41,541 bases of DNA from a virus. A model generated the notes under the pieces. The model was not told the origin of the DNA. It was given only the letters and a program-made list of their open reading frames with translations, and made no database searches. The DNA lies in IMG/VR virus record IMGVR_UViG_3300035698_025492, positions 1 to 41,541 of that record, one strand, 5' to 3'. A program made the position numbers and the translations under genes. Shown in pieces: positions 24,190-31,002 of this stretch; within the stretch, counting starts at the first letter, position 1, and every line of letters begins with the position of its first letter.

Positions 24190-25902
24190 ATGCTAGAAAA
24201 AGTCAAAGGTTTAATTAATAAGACCTATACTATTATTAATAACAGGTTAGATGGTATTATTTTAAAAGCTAGAATGGCTGAATTCGATGATTTAGAAAAA
24301 TATGCTGTTGATTATGTGGAAGAAGACGAAAATCAGGGTGGGCCAGGATGGTTAGATAAAAAGGGTCCCATTGGCTTTGATTTTCTTTATGATTTATCTA
24401 GTAGCAGTATTTTTACAGCTATTTCTTTGAGACGTGTTAATGAAATTGCGTCTTTTGCTCATCCTCAAAAAAACAAATACGATGCTGGTTTTATTATTTG
24501 TAAAAGAGATGAAAAGGCTGAGGCTTCCGAAAAAGAACAAAAGGAAATGAACGAATTAGTGGAGTTTGTTTATAATACTGGAATTGAGCAGGGCAGAGAA
24601 AAAATAACCAAGCATCCTCGTAATTTTGAAGAATGGATTCGTTTATCCGCTAGAGATCGCTTAAATTATAATCAAGTTGGATTAGAAAGGGTTTTTACAG
24701 AATATCAAGAAAAGGATAAAGACCCAGTGCTTCATTCTTTTTATCATGTTCCTTCTCATAGCTTAAGATATGCCATGGAAACAGACAACAAGAAGAAACA
24801 GAAGGAGATAAAAGAGGCGTTAAAGGATAATATTCAATATAAAGACAATGCTGATGCGGTAGCTTTACAGAAGAAGATAAAAAAAGACGATGTTTATTGC
24901 GTTCAGGTTTATAAAGAAAGAATTATAAATGTTTTTGACGATAAAGAGCTTCTTTTAAAGCAAGGTAATCTAAATGCTGAGTTGGATAATAATGGTTATG
25001 CCAGGGGGGAGTTAGAATTATCGGTTAATTTAATTAGTTCCCATGTTTTTAGTGAGACGCATAATAAATTGTTTTTTACTCAAGGATTTAGCAACAAGGG
25101 TATTTTAGTTATCAAGAACGCTATGAATCGTAAAGTCATGAATAAATTCAAACAACAATTTAGACAGCAAATGCAAGGAACAGCAAATGCCTTTAGGGTG
25201 CCGATTCTTTCTGGAACGGAAATTCAATGGGTTCCACTTCAAGCTAATTTGAAAGATATGGAGTGGGAAAAGTGGATGAATTATTTGATTAAGTTAATTT
25301 GTGCTATTTTCCAAATGTCCCCTCAAGAAATTAATTTTGATATTTCAAGAGAAGGCGGAGCTGGTCTTGGAGATGGTGGTAATCGTCAAAATGTTATTTT
25401 ATCTCATTTTAAAGAAACGGGTATTCGTCCTTTACTAAGATGGTTTGAAGGAATTGTTAATAGAGGAATTATTCGTTATTATAATGAGGAATTTTATCAA
25501 AAATACATGTTTAGGTTTGTTGGTTTTGATATTGAAGAGGAAAAAGAAGAGGTCGATAGATTAATTAAAGAAGTTGGGACTTACAAAACAGTTAATGAAG
25601 TCAGAAAAGAAAGAGATTTAGAGGAATTGGATCCAGATATGGGAAATGTAATTCTTAATCAGGTTTGGTTACAAGCTCAACAAATGAGTCAGATGGAAGG
25701 ATCAGAGGGCGGTGGTCAGAATAATAATTCTGGTTATGATTCTTCATCTTTTGCTGATGAGAAAAAAGAACCCAAGAGCGGATCTGATGGTGAGCAAAAT
25801 AAAGAAACCAAAGACGTTTTATCTCAAGATAAAAACAAAGCTGAAAAGACTGTTAAGAAAGCAATAAAATTACATAAAATTGAATGGTATGGGGAAGAAT
25901 AA
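24190..25902 (+). CDS. Portal protein
   Basis: Ring at the capsid vertex through which DNA passes. The protein is 570 aa. Portal-like features include an N-terminal FLYDLSSSSIFTAISLRRVNEIA segment, a middle wing of alternating strands, the stem/clip segment FFTQGFSNKGILVIKNAMN, and a C-terminal helical region FQMSPQEINFD then GGAGLGDGGNRQN, which resembles the crown-proximal motif of HK97/SPO1-type portals (QINF, followed by a flexible Gly-rich loop). The tail is Gln/Asn/Ser/Lys-rich. It follows TerL and precedes the MuF-type protein, the standard order. Two nt separate its ATG from the previous stop. Confidence 0.85.
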   Translation: MLEKVKGLINKTYTIINNRLDGIILKARMAEFDDLEKYAVDYVEEDENQGGPGWLDKKGPIGFDFLYDLSSSSIFTAISLRRVNEIASFAHPQKNKYDAGFIICKRDEKAEASEKEQKEMNELVEFVYNTGIEQGREKITKHPRNFEEWIRLSARDRLNYNQVGLERVFTEYQEKDKDPVLHSFYHVPSHSLRYAMETDNKKKQKEIKEALKDNIQYKDNADAVALQKKIKKDDVYCVQVYKERIINVFDDKELLLKQGNLNAELDNNGYARGELELSVNLISSHVFSETHNKLFFTQGFSNKGILVIKNAMNRKVMNKFKQQFRQQMQGTANAFRVPILSGTEIQWVPLQANLKDMEWEKWMNYLIKLICAIFQMSPQEINFDISREGGAGLGDGGNRQNVILSHFKETGIRPLLRWFEGIVNRGIIRYYNEEFYQKYMFRFVGFDIEEEKEEVDRLIKEVGTYKTVNEVRKERDLEELDPDMGNVILNQVWLQAQQMSQMEGSEGGGQNNNSGYDSSSFADEKKEPKSGSDGEQNKETKDVLSQDKNKAEKTVKKAIKLHKIEWYGEE

Positions 25903-26030
25903 TGCCAACAGGGGTTTATACAAGAACGAAAGAACATAAGGAAAAGATTAGAGAATTCCAATTTTTATACTCAAATATAAAATTTGAAATATTGCAAAAA
26001 AAAGAATTAAAAGGCTTGGGGGTATTGTGA
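25902..26030 (+). CDS. Small basic protein (42 aa), NUMOD-like start
   Basis: ATG 25902 overlaps the portal stop (TAATG) and the stop overlaps the next GTG start (GTGA), a compact arrangement typical of real phage genes. It begins MPTGVYTRTKEHKEKIREFQ, a pattern resembling the TGxYxRTxEH repeats of homing-endonuclease DNA-binding regions. It may be a remnant of a mobile gene or just a small basic peptide. Confidence 0.4.
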   Translation: MPTGVYTRTKEHKEKIREFQFLYSNIKFEILQKKELKGLGVL

Positions 26031-26905
26031 GTAGGATTCAGATTCTTTTAGAAAAACATGAGCATATTGAAGACATCAAAGAGTTCATTTGTAAAGCGTT
26101 CCAATCTCAGATTGATGAGCGTGACCACTTCGCAGATCCGGTCATGGAGGAATTGCTGAAGGAAGGCGATTCTTGGTTCAATTATTTTTCACATGAAATG
26201 ATGAAGGAAATTGTTGAAGTTGTTGTTGGGGAGCCAATTGTTAAGTCGTTAGAAAAAGGCAGGAAACCTTTTCCAATCGGGACTGTTCGTAATGGTTTAA
26301 AGAAAATTAAAGATGGTAAGTGGGTTCCTGTCAAGGGAACGAAGAAGCCCCATAAGATGGAGCTAGAAGAAGAAGCGAAGAAGTATAAGACGGCGGAAGA
26401 GTTTAAAGCACAAGCAGATGATGAGCCAATAGTTTTTAAAAGAGTTAAGCTTGATGGTTATATTGAAGAGCGTGGTAAATCAAAACGACCTGAATTTTTA
26501 ACCCCTTATACCTCAAAACAATTAAAGGATATGGGTGCAAAAGCGCATACGAATAATAAGGCTGGCTATGTCTTAACAAAAGACAATGATATTATTGGGG
26601 TATTTAACAATAGTGGTATTAAGGGTGCATGGCAAGGGGCTCTTATAGACGCTATTCAGCGTGGTGGAGAAACTTTAGACTGCATTGATGGTCATTTAGA
26701 CACATATTATAGCCGATTTGGTTTTAAATTAATAGAGCGACTTCCGTGGGACGATGAGAAGGCGCCTGAAGGGTGGAATTATGAAAAATATGGAAAACCA
26801 ACAGTCTCGTTCTGGGAGTACCCAAAAGGACTCTCCAGAAAAGCAACTGACATACGAAGACGTTTTGAAGTTGCTAAACGTGAAGGAACTGCCGTTTCTG
26901 GATGA
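26027..26905 (+). CDS. GNAT-like protein in the head gene cluster
   Basis: 292 aa with a GTG start (GGGGG upstream). Residues about 185-270 contain AGYVLTKDNDIIGVFNNSGIKG, LDCIDGHLDTYYSRFGF and EKAPEGWNYEKYGKPTVSFW (shown here as separate pieces). Together these match the GNAT-like N-acyltransferase fold found in phage proteins whose pattern is FNN-G-KG ... LDCFDGxL-xYY-xxGF ... PxxWNYxxxGxPDVxFW. The N-terminal half is Lys/Glu-rich and helical and includes a DGKWVPV segment seen in head-associated proteins. Substrate and function are unknown; it could modify virion or host proteins. It overlaps the next small gene. Confidence 0.5.
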   Translation: MSRIQILLEKHEHIEDIKEFICKAFQSQIDERDHFADPVMEELLKEGDSWFNYFSHEMMKEIVEVVVGEPIVKSLEKGRKPFPIGTVRNGLKKIKDGKWVPVKGTKKPHKMELEEEAKKYKTAEEFKAQADDEPIVFKRVKLDGYIEERGKSKRPEFLTPYTSKQLKDMGAKAHTNNKAGYVLTKDNDIIGVFNNSGIKGAWQGALIDAIQRGGETLDCIDGHLDTYYSRFGFKLIERLPWDDEKAPEGWNYEKYGKPTVSFWEYPKGLSRKATDIRRRFEVAKREGTAVSG

Positions 26906-27029
26906 ACCGTGGTTAAAGAGGCTCGCAATAGAGAGTACGCAAGACTTATTAGCGCGTTATTCGCGGGAGTGGTTTAAACAAAACCGAGTGAGATTAATAG
27001 AGGAGCTGGAGTTGATAGCGGGAATGTAG
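26781..27029 (+). CDS. Hypothetical protein (82 aa)
   Basis: Not recognised. ATG 26781 (MKNMENQQ) with GAAGGGTGG upstream is chosen over ATG 26754, which lies deeper in the GNAT-like gene. The first 125 nt overlap that gene in another frame, an unusually long overlap. The product has an N-terminal Gln/Ser-rich stretch and a C-terminal helical, Leu/Arg/Glu-rich half (LKRLAIESTQDLLARYSREW). The 3' part is free of overlap, which supports it being real. Confidence 0.5.
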   Translation: MKNMENQQSRSGSTQKDSPEKQLTYEDVLKLLNVKELPFLDEPWLKRLAIESTQDLLARYSREWFKQNRVRLIEELELIAGM

Positions 27030-27074
27030 ATAAAAGTTTAAAGCACACAAGAATGAATAAACAAGAGGGAAATA

Positions 27075-29015
27075 ATGCTAATAAATAAGAGTAAAAGAAG
27101 AAGGATCGGAAAGATCATCGAGAAATATTATAATGCTATAATCTTCAAAATTGCTGGTCCTGGTGAATTATCAGCTTCGCAAATTAACACATTACAAGAA
27201 GAAGGGATTATCACTCTTCCATATGAATTAGATACGCCTGTTGTAGAGGAAGCTTATGCAATTGGTAGAGTTCGTAATACCCCCATGGGAAAATTCCCTG
27301 ACAGTGATTTGAACAAATTTCGTGTTTTTGAAAAAAGACATTTTGCTCCATATACTACAAAAGAAAAATTTACCATAGAGCATGTCCGAGAAAGTATGGG
27401 CATTTATTTAACTAAGGCTAAAGAAATGGCCAAGGCGTCAATGTTGGGTGCAATTGGTGATGTTAACCAAGAAGTAGCTCAACAGGTGTTAATGGGCAAG
27501 TTGAAAGATGTTACAGAAGACGCAATTGTTCAGCGTACAGGTAGAAGAAAATTAGCAAGTCAATTAAGAGATTTAACAAAAGATATGCATAGAGATTGGT
27601 CTAGGGTTGCAGATACGGAATTAAGTCGTGCTTTTAATCAGGGTGCTGCTGATGCAATAGCAATGAACAATAAAGGTAAAGAGGATAAAGACGTTAATGT
27701 GTATGCGATAGTTAGCAAGGATGCGGCCTTATGTTTGCCTAAAGAGACTTTGGTTGATTTGGCTTCTGGAGAAAAAGTAGAAATTTGCGATTTAAGGATC
27801 GGGGATAAAGTAAAGACTCATAGGTCAGCTAATTATGGTTCTCCAACTAAAGGGGTTTTGTCTATTTCTAAAAGAAAGATTGATGAGGAAATATACTCTT
27901 TTGATTTGGGGGATGATGGAAGAATTGAATGCACTGAGGAGCATCCTTTATTAGTTAAAATAAAAAATAGATTTGTTTTTTTAGAGGCTAAATATATTAC
28001 AAAAAAAATGGAAATAATGACTTTAAAAGAATTAAAAACTATAAATGGTAGGCGTTATCGCTATTGTGCAAGACAATATGATTGGTATTTAGATAATAAG
28101 GATGAGCTGTTGAGGAAATATTATGTGGAGGGTTTGTCCTTTCTTGAATTAAGAAAATATTTTGATTTAAAGGTTTATTGGGGATGGTTATTAAACATTT
28201 TCAAGGATAGAGGCTTAAAAATTTATAAAGGGGGTCAACTTGATTGTATTAAAGCAAAATTTAGACTTGAAAATATTGAGATAAAAAAGAAAATTGTTGA
28301 GGATTATACTAAGGGGGTTTCAGGATCTCAAATAAGAAAAAAATACGGGATACCAGAAAAAATATGGTATAGAGACAAAGAATGGTATAATTCATTAGGG
28401 ATATTCCCTAGAGAGGCCAATCAAACAAGAAAAATTAATGGTTCTAGTAAGATGTCCGAACAACAGAAGAAAAAATTGAGTAAATTTCGCAAGCAATATT
28501 ATCAAAATATTTCTAAAGAAGATTATAAAAAAATGTGCATAAACAATAAAAGAGCAAGAAGGATTTTGGAAGAAAATATGACGGAGGGTCAAAAAGAAAA
28601 AAGAAAATTAAAAATGTCTATTATATCTAAGAAGAATTGGGAGAAGGATACGTTTAGGGCGAAAATTACTGAAAGAATGATTAATGGAGGAGCGAAAATG
28701 GCTTGTGGTCATAATTGTAATCCCTCTAAGCCGCAAAAACAATTGTATGATATGGTTAAATCTAAATATTCAGATGCTATATTAAATAAGGGAGTAAAAT
28801 TAAGTAATATTAAGGCATGTTTTATTGATATTGCTATTCCATCATTAAATATTGCTATTGAATATGATGGTTCTTATTGGCATCAAGATGCAAAGGTGGA
28901 CGATATAAGACAAAAGCAACTAGAAAAGTTAGGCTGGAGGATTGTTCGTTATAGAGATTATGTTCCTAGTTTAAGCGAAATTGATTTTGATATAAAAGGG
29001 GCGTTAGATGGCTAA
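27075..29015 (+). CDS. MuF-type head morphogenesis protein N-extein + split intein N-half + Vsr-like homing endonuclease
   Basis: 646 aa in three parts. Residues 1-219 are the N-terminal part of a phage Mu F-like minor head protein, ending IVSKDAAL. At Cys220 (27732) an intein begins: CLPKETLVDLASGEKVEI (block A) and GRIECTEEHPLL (block B, with the TxxH motif), to about residue 318. The remainder is an endonuclease: a basic region with Trp/Tyr- and Lys-rich DNA-binding segments, then from about 550 a Vsr/DUF559-like nuclease (FIDIAIP, NIAIEYDGSYWH, GWRIVRYRD), with Asp585, Glu596, Asp598 and His603 as likely active-site residues. The frame stops at 29015, inside the next gene's start. The C-intein and C-extein are encoded separately at 29008, so the head protein must form by protein trans-splicing. 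Confidence 0.88.
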   Translation: MLINKSKRRRIGKIIEKYYNAIIFKIAGPGELSASQINTLQEEGIITLPYELDTPVVEEAYAIGRVRNTPMGKFPDSDLNKFRVFEKRHFAPYTTKEKFTIEHVRESMGIYLTKAKEMAKASMLGAIGDVNQEVAQQVLMGKLKDVTEDAIVQRTGRRKLASQLRDLTKDMHRDWSRVADTELSRAFNQGAADAIAMNNKGKEDKDVNVYAIVSKDAALCLPKETLVDLASGEKVEICDLRIGDKVKTHRSANYGSPTKGVLSISKRKIDEEIYSFDLGDDGRIECTEEHPLLVKIKNRFVFLEAKYITKKMEIMTLKELKTINGRRYRYCARQYDWYLDNKDELLRKYYVEGLSFLELRKYFDLKVYWGWLLNIFKDRGLKIYKGGQLDCIKAKFRLENIEIKKKIVEDYTKGVSGSQIRKKYGIPEKIWYRDKEWYNSLGIFPREANQTRKINGSSKMSEQQKKKLSKFRKQYYQNISKEDYKKMCINNKRARRILEENMTEGQKEKRKLKMSIISKKNWEKDTFRAKITERMINGGAKMACGHNCNPSKPQKQLYDMVKSKYSDAILNKGVKLSNIKACFIDIAIPSLNIAIEYDGSYWHQDAKVDDIRQKQLEKLGWRIVRYRDYVPSLSEIDFDIKGALDG

Positions 29016-29115
29016 GATTAAATTAATTAGTAAAAAATATTATAAGGGGGATGTTTATAATTTAGAAATTGAGGATGACCATACATTTATCGCAAATGGT
29101 GTTGTTACTCATAAT
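27732..29115 (+). mobile_element. Split (fractured) intein with embedded endonuclease in the MuF-type head gene
   Basis: The element runs from Cys1 (codon 27732-27734) to the terminal Asn (29113-29115) and is divided between two genes by an 8-nt overlap (29008-29015). IntN is about 27732-28031, the endonuclease domain about 28032-29012 and IntC 29008-29115. The IntC is 36 residues, the size of natural C-inteins such as Npu DnaE, and ends VVTHN followed by Cys+1. The exteins join as DAAL-CPHCRKFY, restoring the conserved CPHC region of MuF-family proteins. Split inteins with Vsr-like homing endonucleases are known as fractured genes; here the nuclease is fused to IntN rather than free-standing. 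Confidence 0.85.
28994..29001 (+). promoter_or_regulatory. Ribosome binding site for the C-intein gene (AAAAGGGG)
   Basis: Lies 6 nt before ATG 29008, inside the last codons of the upstream gene. It supports independent initiation of the IntC/C-extein protein. Confidence 0.75.
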
Positions 29116-29373
29116 TGTCCTCATTGCAGAAAATTTTACCTTATGCCTAATGGCGAACCAAGAATTTATACGATGAAGCAACTTAAGGGCAATGGTACAA
29201 ACTATGGATTAAAGACATCGCAATGGAAAGCAATAATCCCACCAATGCACCCCTCGTGCAGATGTACTTTAGTTCAGCTTCCAAAAGGAATGGGATTTAA
29301 AGAAGGGACTCAACGCACGACATATAAAGGACAAGATTATAATATATTAAAAGAACAAAATAAGAAAAAATAA
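29008..29373 (+). CDS. Split intein C-half + C-extein of the MuF-type head protein
   Basis: 121 aa. Residues 1-36 are an IntC: KKYYKGDVYNLEIEDDHTF (block F), then ANGVVTHN (block G), ending in Asn36. Cys37 is the +1 nucleophile and starts the C-extein CPHCRKFYLMPNGEP, which ends with PPMHPSCRCTLVQLP, the classic zinc-binding C-terminal motif of Mu F-like head proteins. After splicing the head protein would be 304 residues (219 + 85). Start ATG 29008 is supported by AAAAGGGG 6 nt upstream. An in-frame TAG sits directly before the ATG, so this frame cannot extend upstream and the split does not depend on a frameshift. Translation is probably coupled to the upstream stop. Confidence 0.88.
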   Translation: MAKIKLISKKYYKGDVYNLEIEDDHTFIANGVVTHNCPHCRKFYLMPNGEPRIYTMKQLKGNGTNYGLKTSQWKAIIPPMHPSCRCTLVQLPKGMGFKEGTQRTTYKGQDYNILKEQNKKK

Positions 29374-29398
29374 AAATTAAAAATTTAAAGGAGGGGAA

Positions 29399-29959
29399 AT
29401 GAAACAAAAGAAGATTAAAAAGGGAAAAGATACTCTATCTGAAATCTTTTCTAAAAAGAAGGAAAATCTTACCTATCAATTAGACAAAATTGAGGTTTCT
29501 AACAAATTGTTAGAAGCAGAGAATCCCTTTAGTGTAGAGATTCCTAACAAATTATTTAAACAGGAATTAATAAAAGATTTAAAGGCTCTTTTATCTAAGA
29601 AGGTATTGGGAGGAGAAGAAGAAGAAGAAGGGAATACCTTTGATAAAGAGGAGGTTAAAACCTTAAAAACTATTGTTGATAGGGTCAATCAACAGGAACA
29701 AACACCTACAAAACCTCAATTAAAATCTAAACCTAAAGAAAAGGTCGAAAAAATAGAAACAAACCTTGATTTTATCGATGGAGATACGTTATTAATAAAA
29801 AGCAATACGGTATTTGAAAGTGCAGAAGGGAAGAGTTTTTTAAAGCCAGGGGATCAGGTTATGTTTATGGGGATATCAGATACTAATAACAAGATAATAG
29901 TTCTTAACGAGGACGGTCAAGAGGGGCTGGTTGCTTTGAACTCTATTGAAAGGATTTAA
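29399..29959 (+). CDS. Hypothetical protein, Lys-rich N-terminus and beta-rich C-terminus (186 aa)
   Basis: Not recognised. AAAGGAGGGG precedes ATG 29399. The first 110 residues are Lys/Glu-rich and helical with an acidic patch (GGEEEEEGN). The last 60 (DGDTLLIKSNTVF, KPGDQVMFMGI, KIIVLNED) look like an SH3-like or beta-barrel domain. It overlaps the next gene start slightly only if that gene's longer frame is used. A promoter-like element (29766-29794) lies inside its 3' third. It is near head genes, so a structural or assembly role is possible. Confidence 0.65.
   Translation: MKQKKIKKGKDTLSEIFSKKKENLTYQLDKIEVSNKLLEAENPFSVEIPNKLFKQELIKDLKALLSKKVLGGEEEEEGNTFDKEEVKTLKTIVDRVNQQEQTPTKPQLKSKPKEKVEKIETNLDFIDGDTLLIKSNTVFESAEGKSFLKPGDQVMFMGISDTNNKIIVLNEDGQEGLVALNSIERI
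29766..29794 (+). promoter_or_regulatory. Intragenic promoter (AAACC-TTGATT-17-TTATTA)
   Basis: -35 TTGATT 29766-29771 preceded by AAACC, 17-bp spacer, -10 TTATTA 29789-29794 (TATTAA at 18 bp). It would serve the genes from 29961 onward, including the FKBP-domain protein. The -10 is weaker than at other sites. Confidence 0.4.
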
Positions 29960-29960
29960 A

Positions 29961-30308
29961 ATGCAAATTGACAAAACTAAAATAGGGGAAAGAATTTTTT
30001 ATGTTAAAAAGGCAGACAAAAGAGGTGAGAATTATTGGTTTGGTCATGGTTTAATCAAAGCTATTGTGGCAGAGGATATACACTATGCATTTAATGATAA
30101 TTTTTTTCCACTAAAAGATATAGATCAAATATACATACATGTTGATGAGGATGATAATGGGGAAAAGGATTATGATTTAGAGTTGTTTCAAGGAGAATTC
30201 TTTTATACGATAGAAGAATATGTATTAAAATTAAATTTAATAACGCAACATTTAAAAGACGAACCTAATAATGGTGGCGCAAAAGTAAATAAAGAGAATT
30301 GTATTTAA
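29961..30308 (+). CDS. Hypothetical protein (115 aa)
   Basis: Not recognised. ATG 29961 (MQIDKTKIG) has AAGGA about 7 nt upstream; a TTG at 29946 adds five residues and is less likely. The product is mixed alpha/beta with aromatic residues (IFYVKK, YWFGHG, FFPLKDIDQIYIHVDEDD) and an acidic middle. It has no Cys motif or membrane helix. It sits between an unknown gene and the FKBP-like gene, all on the same strand, so a shared transcript is likely. Confidence 0.6.
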   Translation: MQIDKTKIGERIFYVKKADKRGENYWFGHGLIKAIVAEDIHYAFNDNFFPLKDIDQIYIHVDEDDNGEKDYDLELFQGEFFYTIEEYVLKLNLITQHLKDEPNNGGAKVNKENCI

Positions 30309-30333
30309 CCCCCAAACAAAAAGGAGGAGTAAA

Positions 30334-30990
30334 ATGGCAGATGGTAAAATTATTACACCAGGATTTAGACAAAAAAAGGTAGAGACCAAGAAACAATTAA
30401 ACACAGCAATTGAAACAAAAATCGAAGGATTACAACAGCAAAATCAAGGTATGCAAAGAGCTTTTGGTAATGTTATTAATAAGCTAACTGAGATGGAAGC
30501 CAGTATTACAACGGCATTTGGTTATCATGATTTAATTTCTTTAAGCATCAAAAGAATTCTAACCAAAGAGCTTGGTATCACTGAAGAAAAATGGAATAAA
30601 AACGTAGAAATCGTTTCAAAAGAATTAAATGACAAAAAAGAAGCACAGTTTGATCTTCAAGAAGGATTCAAGACGATTGCGAGAGAAGCAAAAGTTGGCG
30701 ATTTTTGTGCTTTTGCATTTGAAGGAACTGTTGATGGTAAGCCTTTTGAAGGTGGCAAAAGTAATTGGGTAATTATTGAACTTGGCAAACAACAAGTTTT
30801 GAAAGAAATGGACGATAGTTTAATCGGTAAAAAAGCTGGGGACATATATGATACGGATGTAACCTTTCCAAAAGAATATCCTTCGCAGAAAAAATTGGAA
30901 GGCAAGACAGCTTCTTTCAAAATTAAAATTATTTCTGTTAAAGAAAAAATAGAAAAGAAAAAAGAGGAAACAATTTCTGAGAAAAAATAA
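30334..30990 (+). CDS. Trigger factor-like FKBP-type peptidyl-prolyl isomerase domain protein
   Basis: 218 aa. Residues 1-115 are Gln/Lys-rich and helical or coiled. Residues about 120-205 match the FKBP domain of bacterial trigger factor: VGDFCAFAFEGTVDGKPFEGG, then IIELGKQQVL, GKKAGDIYDTDVTFPKEYP and a final TASFKIKIISVKE strand, with the same order and spacing as E. coli TF (DFTGSVDGEEFEGG ... DVTFPEEYH). The IPGFE loop of TF is replaced by LKEMDDSL, so isomerase activity may be lowered. The ribosome-binding and C-terminal chaperone domains of TF are absent. It is placed among head genes and may act as a phage chaperone or assembly factor. AAGGAGGAG precedes ATG 30334. Confidence 0.75.
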   Translation: MADGKIITPGFRQKKVETKKQLNTAIETKIEGLQQQNQGMQRAFGNVINKLTEMEASITTAFGYHDLISLSIKRILTKELGITEEKWNKNVEIVSKELNDKKEAQFDLQEGFKTIAREAKVGDFCAFAFEGTVDGKPFEGGKSNWVIIELGKQQVLKEMDDSLIGKKAGDIYDTDVTFPKEYPSQKKLEGKTASFKIKIISVKEKIEKKKEETISEKK

Positions 30991-31002
30991 AGGAGTTCTT
31001 TT

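Noticed and set aside
29008-29015. Programmed frameshift joining the two intein-bearing genes
   Set aside because: There is no slippery heptamer in the 8-nt overlap, and the IntC gene has its own ribosome site and ATG.
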